From contig OY783199.1 in NCBI GenBank assembly GCA_963678675.1, positions 10,996,356-11,060,355 on the forward strand: 64,000 bases of DNA, written 5' to 3'. The notes beneath the pieces are model-generated. The model was given only the letters and a program-made list of their open reading frames with translations, was not told the origin of the DNA and did no database searches. This document shows positions 10,696 through 21,535 of the stretch, in pieces (position 1 is the first letter of the stretch; each line of letters begins with the position of its first letter). The translations under genes and the position numbers were made by a program. This DNA comes from Xiphydria camelus (taxonomy: Eukaryota > Arthropoda > Insecta > Hymenoptera > Xiphydriidae).

Positions 10696-10870
10696 AGTCG
10701 ATGGCGCAATTGGTAGAATGCGAGAAGCGTTCCCAGTCTTCTAAAGATCGCAGGTTCGAGTCCTGGCCGGGTCGGGTTTGAGAAAAAAAAACCGACACTC
10801 TCTCTCTCTCTCTCTCTAGTAGGCGGATAAGGCAGGCGGGAAATCCTACTTTATCGCCCCCTTTTTGCAA
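10696..10870 (+). mobile_element. tRNA-derived SINE
   Basis: The head (10696-10774) resembles a tRNA. An RNA polymerase III A box TGGCGCAATTGG lies at 10702-10713 and a B box GGTTCGAGTCC at 10753-10763, about 40 bases apart. The central TCTTCTAAAG is close to tRNA-Arg(UCU). The acceptor arms do not pair well, so this is not a working tRNA. A short A run, a CT microsatellite (10798-10817) and a GGCGGGAAATCCTACTTTA body follow. Read in antisense it gives the PGQDSNLR peptide often mis-annotated from such repeats. Confidence 0.75.
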
Positions 10871-10874
10871 AATT

Positions 10875-12180
10875 CTACTTTTACCATCGTACTTACACTG
10901 CGTGACTGCAGTGTGGCTTCACGGTGCACAGACAGATGGACACCCCAGTGCATGCACTCGAATGCACCGCGTGAAAGCAGGGTGCAGTCACTGTGGTGCC
11001 ACTTTGCTATCGGGGTGAGTGTATAGCGGGGGACAGTCTGTATGTTGCCTGGCCTATTTGCACTCGAAGGCCGTCTGTCAGACGGCCACGTGGTATGACG
11101 CCGTGGTATCCACTCGAGCGCCGTTGCTAAAAAGTATATATAATATTTGACAGATTTTGTTGTATTCGATATACCTAAACATAAATAAATTGGTGAAATT
11201 TTACTATTTGTATAGATACGTTTGTTTCGCCCGTGCGAAAAAGGCGTCGAGTGTAAAGGGATAATATATTTAGTTCGATGTAAAATTGTCGAAAACCAGA
11301 AATATCTCTATTTCAAAGGAACGATTACTTTGAGGACATGTCCTTGAAGTACACGCTACAATCAATTTTTGTATTATACATGGTGTCATTAACCTGTTAC
11401 CTCCCTCCGTTTGTACATGATATTTAGGGACACCCTATATAATGCTTATTCAGTCACAATATCAGTTCAAATATAGTCATAGGAAACAATTATTATATCA
11501 TTTTTTACTCTTTCAGGAATACGGAATATGTTGTCTTGTCTAATTAAATTACCCGTATGTCCATATTTTATGTATAACACGTTTATAAAATCATAAAATT
11601 CTGAGTTTATAAATATAACGGTTACTTTGAGGACACTTATATTTTGTCCTCATAGTACATATTACAATGAATCGAAAGTCCTCAATGTAACCAAACCATA
11701 TAGAATCGTCGAGAGAAGGCAGAGAACAGACTGTTTAAGGACAATGTGCTTAAACAAACTGTTCTAATGAGTCGTGCCAAAGAAATACATACATGTATAT
11801 GTATTAGAACGTTAAATGTTCTGCTCGAGTATTTGAAATTTTAAAATTAGTTAGTTGTTAAAGTTAGTTCAATTAGGAATGTTTTTCAATTATTAAAATT
11901 CCAAACTTTGCAAGATCCATCAACAAAGGGAAGTACATTAATTAAGAACTCGATACAGTTTCGTGCCAAATATATTTGAAGCATAACTTACCGAGTGTAC
12001 ATACATATATCAGCGATAGTTAGATTTCAGTGTGTTAAACCATTGGACAAATTTTATGTGAATGCAATGTGAGTGTATGTACATACATGTCCTAAAGACA
12101 TGTACAAAGTTACTAATATTCAGAAAAAGGATAACGTTTGGAGTAAAATAGGAGAAGAAATAGGCGAAAATGTATACACA
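10875..12180. other. Intergenic; TTTGAGGAC motifs recur
   Basis: No coding sequence is recognised. TACTTTGAGGACA-type motifs appear near 11328 and 11626, the latter followed by complementary TGTCCTCA and GTCCTCAATGTAACC, as seen also at 2580-2760. CACTGCG and GTGCAGTCACTG-like short repeats lie at 10895-11000. Confidence 0.4.
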
Positions 12181-12181
12181 T

Positions 12182-12186
<5 letters not shown>

Positions 12187-12229
<43 letters not shown>
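12187..12229. repeat. (TA)n microsatellite
   Basis: Uninterrupted TA dinucleotides followed by a T run. The tyrosine/isoleucine-rich ORFs over this site on both strands are low-complexity readings. Confidence 0.95.
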
Positions 12230-12238
<9 letters not shown>

Positions 12239-12477
12239 TGGAAAGGTACTTGTCGGGACCACTTCAGGGGTCTAACGGTCATTACGAGGACCTCTGTCTA
12301 TATAATCTATATAATCTATATACCGTAATATATACAGCATGTCCCGCGCAGAATCGAGTAATGGTGAGTAATTGCCATTATTCACAAATTCACGATTTCG
12401 AGGTTAGACGCTTCGATCTCCCGAATTGACACCAACTCTAACTACCGACTCGACTTCTACCGGTATAAATGACTCGA

Positions 12478-12540
12478 GTACCGACCAAGCCCCGGCCGAA
12501 GCTAAATTTCAAGGTCCCTGCAACTGATTGGTTCTGCGAG
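12478..12540 (-). repeat. Inverted partner of the repeat at 9679-9749
   Basis: See the similarity in AAATTTCAAGGTCCCTG and flanks. The ORFs crossing both copies are therefore repeat-derived, not genes. Confidence 0.6.
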
Positions 12541-12759
12541 GGAGATGCTGTTATTTCGATAACCGATCTGAACTTGCTGACGACGCCAACGCGAATGACT
12601 ACGCATGCGCATTCACGCTTCTCCGGTGATTCTATTGGACGAGGAGACCCACGGGGGTGCTCATGCAAAATTCGCAATTTTGCTATGGTCTGATTGATCG
12701 CGGACATACGGTACATGTAAATTTGTGCAGTGTCGCGTATGCAACTAGATTAGATCCTG

Positions 12760-12933
12760 AGGGTGGTGTCAGACACGGCTACTTTTGCTGCGCAGCAGAT
12801 TAAAATTACTGCACGTAACCAGGCTATAATGGCAAAGTTGCAGGTTGCATGGGTGCTCACACTTGCAGCAGTGCAAGTTGCGCAGTTTTTTAATCTGCTG
12901 CGCAGCAAAAGTAGTCGTGTCTGACACCACCCT
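12760..12933. mobile_element. 174-bp MITE with ~42-bp TIRs
   Basis: Left AGGGTGGTGTCAGACACG pairs with right CGTGTCTGACACCACCCT, continuing through CTACTTTTGCTGCGCAGCAG and its complement. The core carries a second weak pair (ACTGCACGTAAC, GTGCAAGTTGCG). No target duplication was clear. Non-autonomous, superfamily unassigned. Confidence 0.85.
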
Positions 12934-13475
12934 AAGGCCGTACAACCTTCAAGGGTTACTAGATTTTATAGCGGTAAAATTCAAATATTCTATACTAATT
13001 TAGGAATGCTATTCTATCGACAAATAACGAGCGGATAAATGGAATTCGACACAATGGTTCGCACCATTTAATATTATCACAGTCATAAATACCTCGCCAA
13101 CCCTTAGATAATCTTAAGTTCTTCGAAATGGCATATTCCGGGAATGTAAGCTGCGAACACTACGGTTTATACCTTTCCTGAAAATAAATTGTCGGACGGA
13201 TCGTCGCGAGCCGTCTAATGCAATACCCGACTTATCCAGGTACGAGAGAAAAAAACAAAACGAGTCTGCTAGTACTCGAGACACTGATGTGTAAACATCT
13301 CGTGAGCGGTAACTATGGAACGGAAATGTGATTGGGATTTGTGAATATTGGTATCTTCAATCGAAGTAATTTAAAACAATTTTAAATCTTATAACTGTAG
13401 AAAAATATTTTTCATTTTCATTTTCATTTAATAATGCCACGCTTGACACAATCGGCTTATGATAGCTAAAATAAA
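12934..13475. other. No feature recognised
   Basis: A/T-rich single-copy-looking sequence. The only recurring motif is GATGTGTAAACATCT near 13286, which is also in the palindrome at 13514-13683 and in the repeats ending near 19104 and 61495. Confidence 0.35.
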
Positions 13476-13513
13476 CAGTAAGTGAGTCGGAGTAGAGCCG
13501 ATCGACGAGGAGT

Positions 13514-13683
13514 TACTCTGACTCACTTATTGTACATGGCGAAAATCACTTCCACACAACATTGTTCTACCAGATGTTTACACATCAATTAGTCATTCTA
13601 ACTAGTAATTGATGTGTAAACATCTGGCAGAACAATGTTGTGAGGAAGTGATGTTCGCCATATACAGTAAGTGAGTCAGAGTA
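13514..13683. repeat. 170-bp palindrome with ~80-bp arms
   Basis: TACTCTGACTCACTTA at the left pairs with TAAGTGAGTCAGAGTA at the right. Inner arms include CAACATTGTTCT and CAGATGTTTACACATCAATTA with their complements. A smaller inverted pair (AGTAAGTGAGTC / GACTCACTTATTG) overlaps its left edge at about 13479-13533, so the same end sequence occurs three times. Confidence 0.85.
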
Positions 13684-13689
13684 CATAAA

Positions 13690-15693
13690 TATGTTTCGCT
13701 ACAAATGCGAAAACCGATCAAAATCAATGTGCATTTTAAACATTAAAAAAAAGAATCCATCTTCTGAAGTCATTTTTAAAAAATTTCAATTTCATATTCC
13801 TAATCAGCGCGGTCAAAAACCCCAGAGTACCACGTTTTACGTACACGGCATCAAAGATTTCGTTACATACATTGCATGACAGCGCTCTTCTTAAAGCTGA
13901 ACGGTCTGAACCACCATACAAATGCTGGCCGTACTTATTCTAGGAATAGTTGACTGCCTTTTGCTCGCTCCATCATCGCTCGTCCCGGGATCGTCGCATT
14001 CGTTGTATTCATAACATCGGTTTTCTCATTCATAGCAAAAACATCGTCTTCGTCGAAGACTGCCGTCAATTTTTTGCAGCGTTTCTTTTGAAGCCAGAAA
14101 GAACATATACATTTTAGAATAATGCTTTTTAAAAATTGAAACACGATACGCCGTAAGATTTGTCAAGTGAAACAGCGCTGAGCTTGATACATGATTTTAA
14201 AAATTGGTATAGATTTAATTATCATCTATCCAAAAATCTGACATATACAATTTCAAAAAATAAAATAAAAACCCTGATTGTGATATTTAATTTAAAAATT
14301 CCATACTTTAAATTCTAATTTCAATCGAAAAACCTACTAAATTTTTAACGTCAGATTCTAAATCATCACCACTGAAAACTGACATGTACGCGAAAACTGA
14401 TCAAAATCAATGTACACTTTAAACATTAAAAACAGAATCCGGCTTATGAAATCGTTTTAAAAAAATTTAAACATCCTATTCGTAATCAGCGCGTCCAAAA
14501 ACCTCAGAGTACAAAGCGTTACGTAAACGGCCTCAAAGATTTCATTACGTACATAGCATGACAGCGCTCTTCTTCGGCCTGAACCGCCATACAGACGCTG
14601 CGACGCATTTCCATTAGGAATAGGTGGCTGCCTTGCTCGTTCCATCATCGGTCGTCCAGAGATCATCGTATTCATCGCATTCATCGCATTCATAATAACA
14701 TCGGTTTTCGCATTCATAACTAAAACTGACATGTACGCAAGAACATCGTCTTCGTCGAAGACTGCCGTCAATTTTTCTCCGCGTTTCTTTTGAAGCCAGA
14801 AAAAACATATGCTATGTAATTGGGAAACACGATTCGCCGTCCGATCTGGCAAGTGAAATATCGGTTAGCTCGATACTATTATTTCAAAAATTGGTAGATT
14901 TAATTTCATCTATCCAAATCGGAAATCTAAAATTAAAAAAAATAAAATTAAAACCCAGATTATAATATTTAATTTTTAAATTCTATGCTTTCAATTCTAA
15001 TTTCACTCGAAAAACCCACTCGAAATTTTGAACATTAGATTCGAAATCAACGTAAATGAAGACTGACATGTACGCGAAAAACAATCAAAATCCATGTACA
15101 TTTTAAAAATTAAAAAAAATCCTGTTTATTAAGTCTTAATGAAATAATTTCAATGTCATATTCGTAATCATTACGGTCAAAGACACCCTATTACCAATTT
15201 TCAACCTTATCTACTCTAAATTAAAAATTCGCAAAAAAAAATTAATAATCAAAATTGCGGAAAATCATAGTTACCACGTTGTATCCCGTTGTCGATTTGC
15301 TATATTAATTTTGTAAGAAAAGTTAAGTATATGCCAATAAAGAATTTCGCTATGAATACGTAAACCGATCAAAATCCACGTGCATTTTAAAGATTAAAAG
15401 ACATAATACGGCTTCTAAAGTAATTTTCAAACAATTTCAACGTAACATTAAATAATCAGCGCGGTCAAGAACCCCCGATTACTACTTTTCAGCCCGATCT
15501 ACGATAAATTTGAAATTCGGTAAAAAAAAAGTTTACGTGAGAATTTGGAAAAATCAGAGCTACCACGTTGTAGCCCATGGTCGACATGATATACTAATTT
15601 TTTCAGAATTGCGGAATTCTTACGTAAAAAGCGTTACGTACACGGCCTCAAAGATTTCGTGATATACATACATAGTATCACAGCGCTTTAGTA
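13690..15693. repeat. Diverged tandem array, ~690-bp unit
   Basis: The block starting GCGAAAAC.GATCAAAATC recurs near 13698, 14388, 15071 and 15350. It is followed by a polyA/T part, by TAATCAGCGCGGTCAAAAACC and by GTACACGGC.TCAAAGATTTCGT. Two units also share a CATCGTCTTCGTCGAAGACTG module, GCGTTTCTTTTGAAGCCAG and GATACGCCGT. A further partial copy lies at 44045-44140. Minus-strand ORFs (such as LQKKRGEKLTAVFDEDDV) occur in two units but decay, so I treat them as non-coding or very old coding remains. Confidence 0.65.
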
Positions 15694-16007
15694 AAAATAG
15701 AGATTGGAGACAAAATCCCTCCAGAATTAACGGAGAAATGTGTAGCTGACCAAAAATTCGTAGTTAAGGACATAATCATAAATCGAATAGATACTCGCTA
15801 TCACACAATGATATTAGGAATTGATGAGCCGGTTCAAATCTCTCGGATATAATATAATAATACCCGGATATAATAATATAAAATAGTTTTCGAATAAATG
15901 CGTGGACAAAACGGTGTCGTTTATACCCCGGCGACTTCAAAATGGATGCGCGAAGCACGGACGGTAGGAGGAGGACAAGGAGGAGGAGGAGGACGAGGAC
16001 GAGGACA

Positions 16008-16047
<40 letters not shown>

Positions 16048-17305
16048 CGAGGACGACGAGGACGACGATGACGAGGACGACGACGACGATGACGACGTCG
16101 AGGACGGCGACGACGATGACGACGTCGAGGACGGCGACGACGATGACGACGTCGAGGACGGCGACGACGAGAACAACGACGATGAGGACGGCGACGACGA
16201 GGACGACGAGGACGGTGATGATGAGGACGGCGAGGACGGCGATGATGAGGACAACGACGACGACGAGGACGGGGATGACAAGGACGGCGAGGATGGCGAC
16301 GACGACGTATTCAACGGAGATGACAGCAACGACGTGATACTGCTGCAAAAGCTTGGGGGAGCGCAGCGATAGCGGCTCAGGGGCAATAGCCCTCCGGGGA
16401 TTGACGAGCGAAGCGAGCCCCCTAGTCTTCCAAAAATTAAAAGAAGTGAAAAATAGTGAAGTAGACGTAACTCCACACGCGACAAAAAGAGTTCTGTACA
16501 ATTTTCAATTTACAATAGGCAAAATGACAGCTGCAAAATTTAATGAGGAATTTGAAGAAGCAGTAAGAGTGTATGAAAACTGTCCAGGTACTAAACCAAT
16601 AACTGAAGAAGAAAAGAGAGACATCTACTTTGGTGCAATTGAAAATACTGCCCCTCTGGGATTAAAAATATTGATTTTGTATCACACCAGATGAAAGGGA
16701 TTAAAATATCCTACGCTGATGATTCTGTTAATCCAGGAAGAGGCATCACGAAAGCAAGCATCAGGGGATGAAAACACGGACAGAGCTGCCATGGCAAGAA
16801 AAGAAAAAGAGATGCTTTGAGTGTGGAGACTCTGTGGTCACCGTGGAAGTACGTGTCCTAACAAGGCCAAGGGTCCCAAATGCTATCAATGTACCAAAGA
16901 CCAAAGTTTAACAACCCCAGGAATAATTATAAGTTTTCTTTTAAAACCGAAAGGTTTAAACAATTCTTGAAAAGGAAGAATGAAGAGAGTTCGGGAACGA
17001 ATGCAAAGAGAGAGGACAATTTTATAATAAAAATTACAAAAATCAGAAAGGAGATAAGGAAAATAAAAATACCAAGTATTACAACAACAGCAGACAACAT
17101 AAACCGGACAAAACATCGGAAAGAAACTGCAACATCAAAGGTAAGACATTAATTAATTCAAGTGCTATAGCGTTATGTACAGGTACAACTCAGATAGCAC
17201 AAGATAAGTTTATCTCGGATTTCATAGCAGACTCTGGTGCTACTGACATTTGACAAATTCAAGGTTAATCTTTAAGACGTTTGATGATTTCTGTAAAGGA
17301 GTGAC
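15694..17305 (+). pseudogene. Ty1/copia gag and start of protease, broken
   Basis: Upstream of the acidic insertion the frame reads LTEKCVADQKFVVKDIIINR, typical of copia Gag N-terminal helices. Downstream it continues as KLKEVKNSEVDV, AAKFNEEFEEAVRVYENC and EEEKRDIYFGAIE, the UBN2-type capsid region. A CCHC zinc knuckle (CFECGD...) near 16813 is broken by frameshifts. At about 17225 FIADSGATD marks the aspartic protease active site DSG, followed by TNSRLIFKTFDDFCKG. The coding then stops abruptly at a foldback. The remaining protease and Pol continue at 21536. Confidence 0.8.
15860..16430 (+). mobile_element. Acidic-repeat (GAC/GAG) element, copy 1, inside copia gag
   Basis: A GACGAGGAC-type trinucleotide tract (about 15968-16310) is bounded by unique ends: AATAGTTTTCGAATAAATGC, GATGCGCGAAGCACGGA on the left and GTGATACTGCTGCAAAAG, GGGGGAGCGCAGCGATAGCGG, GCGAAGCGAGC on the right. 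The same ends occur in inverted orientation at 40955-42420, so it is a repeated unit and not a chance microsatellite. Reading frames give Asp/Glu, Gly/Arg or Arg/Thr runs; which one (if any) is translated cannot be told from sequence. Confidence 0.75.
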
Positions 17306-17899
<594 letters not shown>

Positions 17900-18034
17900 T
17901 ATGTCCAATGGCTAGTCGAGCAGGTGCAGCGACCTGAATTTTCCTGAAATTTGACTTCGGCAGTGTTTTAGTTAGAGTTGGCTTTGGAAGATGGCGCTAC
18001 GTATGAGCGAAATGTAGCGGACTACAATGCTGAA

Positions 18035-18430
18035 AGAAAAAAAGAAGTGACCACAAAGATATGTATTCTTTATAGGTTATCAAAATGAGGTTAAATGAAG
18101 TAATTCAGAAATTAACTTATCTGATTGCATTTCGACTCCTTTTCTGCTATGTTCGATAAATGACTACAGAAAAATAGCACGGCTTCTATTTATTAATAAT
18201 AAAAACACAAACAGCTGTCACATTTTTCGGAGCACCCATCACCTACACTAAAAGTTAGCCGATGTTTTTCAAATTGATACGTCTCTTTGGTTTGAGTCCG
18301 GGCTATCGGGGTTTGAGTCCGGGCTAACGAAATTACCATTAAATTACAGGAATCATCGGTATCTCCTAAGAGCCGAGCGATATGCAACCCATTTGCTGGC
18401 GTGTATAGAGCGACTGACCCTATATGTATG
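18035..18430 (+). repeat. Dispersed repeat, copy 1 (partner 30090-30490)
   Basis: ACCACAAAGATAT, ATCAAAATGAGG, AACTTATCTGAT, GTCACATT, GATATGCAACCC and CTGGCGTGTAT occur in the same order and spacing in both copies. Similarity is moderate with indels. This copy carries a local GGTTTGAGTCCGGGCTA duplication. No coding content. Confidence 0.65.
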
Positions 18431-18510
18431 TTGTTACATATAAGTATTAACTCGAGACGTTGGAATAGTTTGAAGAAATCCTTTTGCCTGCACCGCTGAA
18501 ATTTCGCCCT

Positions 18511-18847
18511 TACTCAGAAACCTTCGCGGATATGCGTCCAACTGTTCCCCAAATTTTCATCGCAATCGGATGAACGGTTTAGGAAGGCATAATAATCATC
18601 CGTACCGGTACTTTTTGAACACCCTGTATAAGATTTACTAACTCAAACCTTCGCGGATATGCGTCCAACTGTTCCCCAAATTTTCGTCGCAATCGGATGA
18701 ACGGTTTAGGAAGGCATAATAATCATCAGTACCGGTACTTTTTGAACACCCTGTATAAGATTTACTAACTCAGAAACCTTCGCGGGGATGCGTCCAACCA
18801 TTCCCCAAAGTTTCATCGCAATCGGATGAACGGTTTAGGAAGGCATT
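18511..18847 (+). repeat. ~129-bp satellite, about 2.6 units
   Basis: Units contain ACCTTCGCGG, ATGCGTCCAAC, TTCCCCAAA, ATCGCAATCGGATGAACGG, TTTAGGAAGGCATAATAATC and TTTTTGAACACCCTGTATAA. The same satellite occurs at 57227-57752. Confidence 0.9.
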
Positions 18848-18961
18848 TGATATTACCTTAAAGGTCACGGTCAAGGTCAAATCCAATACAACCGCTGGGT
18901 AGCCAAGGGAAAATCCTTAAAGTTTTGTATTAAACATTTTTCTCTAAAATGTTTTCCCGTT
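18848..18961. repeat. Fragment of the 1078-2062 foldback family
   Basis: GGTCAAGGTCAAATCCAATA, GGGTAGCCA, AAAGTTTTG.ATTAAACATTTTTC and TTTTCCCG.TGAGATAAT match the right arm of the element at 1078-2062. It directly follows the satellite, so the satellite unit and this arm are physically linked. Confidence 0.75.
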
Positions 18962-19104
18962 GAGATAATTCAGCTTGCGCGAATAGTATGCGCAGTAGCG
19001 CCACACACACACTGACGCAGTCACATCTACATGACTTACGTCTGACGCTCAATTTCTCAGGAAGGTCGTACCACAGAGCCATAGCATAGATGTTTACACA
19101 TCAA
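18962..19104 (+). repeat. Dispersed repeat (partner 61348-61495)
   Basis: CAGCTTGCGCGAATAGTATG, CGCAGTAGCGCCACACAC, TGACGCAGTCACAT, ACTTACG/CTTACGTCTGACGCTC and ATAGCATAGATGTTTACACA are shared with the second copy in the same orientation. The second copy has a longer CA run. Confidence 0.85.
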
Positions 19105-19422
19105 AAACCTCATATAATTCAGCCTTATATATAACAAGTACAATCTTATCGAGCTGTACCTCATCGAGGAGATTTTTCGACGTAATGATTCCGAAATGTT
19201 TCTATGGTGTTTTGCAACATTCGCGAATTTATCGAGAAATATATATTATGAGTAAAGGGATGTTTCTAACATACGGTAATGTTCACGTATATTGTAAAAT
19301 ATTGTAGGAATGTTACAGAAATGTTGCTTGCAAAAACGTGCTTTGTGAGGTGTAAATGATGATATTTTGTAATTTCCATCGCTACACTAGAGGCGAAGAA
19401 GAGATGAAATAGAAGTGAGGTA

Positions 19423-19803
19423 CATGTACACTTCACGTTTGACAGGTCGGTATATAAATTGGAACTTGTGATAGTATAATACGAAAAAGGAAATATATCG
19501 ATAAAGAGAAAAAATAAATAAAGTAGTTACTCCATTATTGTAATCCGATTCCATTGTAAACCTTATTTTTCTGCCACGACTTTGATTGTTCATAGTAGAT
19601 GGATCAACCAATACATTTGATTTTTCTTCACTATTAACGATAAAAGTCGTGGCAGAAAAGTAAGGGACACAATGGAATTGGATTACAATAATGTAGTAAC
19701 TACTTTATTATTATTTTTCCTTTATCGATATATTTCCTCTTTCGTATTATACTATCAGAAGTTCCAATTTATACACCAACCTATCAAACATGAAGTGTAC
19801 ATG
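19423..19803. repeat. Foldback with ~165-bp arms
   Basis: TGTACACTTCACGTTTGA on the left pairs with TATCAAACATGAAGTGTACA on the right, and inner arms pair through ATATATCGATAAA / TTTATCGATATAT and CCACGACTTT / AAAGTCGTGG. The loop is about 60 bp around 19590-19640. No coding content. Confidence 0.85.
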
Positions 19804-20100
19804 GAAGTGTACGTGAAATGTAAGGAATAAACCTCGACGAGTATTTGGGCTGTGGCATGCACTCGAGACAGCAGATCCAGCTCGCCAAATGAACTAATGC
19901 AACTGGTTCGTGGAACAACAAGTGGATGATCGAAAGAAACCCCCTCGGGTTCGCATACGATCTGTAACAAATTGTAAATAACAATCATATGGGGTTTTTA
20001 TAATTATTTTAGGAAGTCCCAGAAGAAAACAGGTGCAGTGATAATTGATCATGGCCGACTATCGCCGAAGATAGGCGGAATTTTTGTGAGATTTTGACAT

Positions 20101-21210
20101 ATGAGGGGCTGAGAAACATAGTGGTGCAAGTCAGCAAAACCTAATTCTGCGGAAATGAACCTTTCGAGTAAGTGCTAATAAAAAACGAAGTTATGTTTGT
20201 ATCGTGTTTCAAAACGGTATGGATGATTAAAAATGCGTCAAATTCTATGTAATACGTCTAGTGGGTGAAAACAATAAAGGATAAAAAAATTGTACTAACA
20301 CAAAATGAAAAAACACAAACACTTTATTATTAAGTCTACTGATCAACATCCTCCTCGTCGTCAGGCAGTGGATCCGAATCCACAACTTCTGCAGACGTTC
20401 TTATGTTTTCAAAAAAATTGTGGTGGATGGAGGGAATGTATTTTAAGAGAGACAACATATCTCTTTTCTTTAAGTGGTTCATATTCCGCGGACCAGAATA
20501 CATCGGCGCCTGCTCAACATTCTTCAGGAGTCTGGGTCGTCCGTCTTTAGTAGGCCTAATGTTGATTTTATTAAATTGAATATCCTCATTTAAGGTTTCT
20601 TTATAGAAAATGGTAAATGGTTTTCCGTTTTTAAACATCAGCCACTGTATTGACAACCAGTTTACCGCTGCAGCACTTTCATTCTTTTTTCGTTTGGTTA
20701 TAGCTCTTTCTAGTGAGTCGGTGTTAAGAAAATCCTCTTGTGGCATTTCGACTAACATAAACTTCTTACTTCGCCCTGCAGTTTTTATAATGCTATACCA
20801 GTCATCTGGAACAAAAATAGTCTTCCTTCTGCTCTCCTTCTCCACTAACCCGAAATCGCTGTTATTGGGTAGGTAGGAATAGGTACACAACAGAATTACT
20901 CAGAATTATATTATTTAATAATAATTCGTGATGAGCACGAAAACAAAACCCACATAACCTTATAACCTTCTTTTGAATAAACGTTTCTGAACACAGTGGT
21001 GTAACTCTGACTTACACCATTATGATTCAGCGAGTTTATCTCTAGTCGTTTACAACACAAAACTGATGGTGCTTTCTAGTGAAATATAGTAGAAACATGA
21101 ATTATTTCGAAATGTTTCCAAATGAAGCTCGTGATTCTGAACCAGAATAGTGGCTTAACACAATTTCTTATTATTGTTGACTTACACCACTATGTTTCTC
21201 AGCCCCTCAT
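20101..21210 (-). mobile_element. 1.1-kb DNA transposon with 33-bp TIRs carrying a DUF7869-like ORF
   Basis: ATGAGGGGCTGAGAAACATA with GTGGTGCAAGTCA at the left matches GACTTACACCACTATG with TTTCTCAGCCCCTCAT at the right. A third, internal copy of the GTGGTGTAA..CTTACACCA motif lies near 20995. It contains one minus-strand ORF and that ORF's polyA signal. The target duplication is unclear (flanks acat and atat). Confidence 0.8.
20336..20890 (-). CDS. C-terminal part of a DUF7869-like transposon protein
   Basis: An intact 184-codon frame opens with YSYLPNNSDFGLVEKESRR and continues TIFVPDDWYSIIKTAGRSKK. This resembles the C-terminal half of the large arthropod DUF7869-type transposase-like family, where a SYLPxDRDFGxIEK signature follows the catalytic region. 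Later blocks (INIRPTKDGRPRLL, MLSLLKYIPSIHHNFFENI) also fit that family. No natural ATG or N-terminal catalytic half is present, so it is a truncated ORF; the frame itself has no stop. The protein ends in a short acidic tail. A TTTATT (20323-20328), i.e. AATAAA on the coding strand, sits 8 bases past the stop. Family name is from memory. Confidence 0.6.
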   Translation of the reverse strand: MCTYSYLPNNSDFGLVEKESRRKTIFVPDDWYSIIKTAGRSKKFMLVEMPQEDFLNTDSLERAITKRKKNESAAAVNWLSIQWLMFKNGKPFTIFYKETLNEDIQFNKINIRPTKDGRPRLLKNVEQAPMYSGPRNMNHLKKRDMLSLLKYIPSIHHNFFENIRTSAEVVDSDPLPDDEEDVDQ

Positions 21211-21310
21211 ATATATATCGCCCGAGAATCGGATTCTCGACTTTTAGGCGCAAGGGGCGTGGCTTCGCGTTGCTAAGGAAAAATCTTTGTACATATGTAA
21301 CTTATAACAT

Positions 21311-21466
21311 TTATTCTGGTTTCTATCAATAGAGAATAGTCAATTTATATGGCGTAACTAAGCATAGTTTTGGTTATAACCGTATATTTATTGAGAAAAT
21401 TCGATGTAAAAATTGAGGGGTGCAGGGGGCAGACATTTGTGGTGTAAAGAGACACGGGTGCTCGCG
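21311..21466 (+). repeat. Dispersed repeat, copy 2 (partner 9333-9514)
   Basis: Same blocks and orientation as 9333-9514, followed by GACACGGGTGCTCGC against ATACACGGGTTCTCGC. It ends shortly before copia coding resumes at 21536. Confidence 0.75.
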
Positions 21467-21535
21467 ACATCAGCGCTGTCGTGTCTGAGCGCGAAACTAC
21501 TTGAACGAACATGCCGCGAGACACTGCCGTGTCTC

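Noticed and set aside
10696..10774. Functional tRNA gene
   Set aside because: Acceptor stem and D arm do not pair; followed by a SINE-like tail.
10661..10870. Minus ORF with PGQDSNLR
   Set aside because: Known artefact of reading tRNA-derived SINEs in antisense.
15776..16501. 241-codon Val/Leu-rich minus ORF looking like a membrane protein
   Set aside because: Antisense reading of the GAC/GAG tract; hydrophobicity comes from the GTC/CTC complement.
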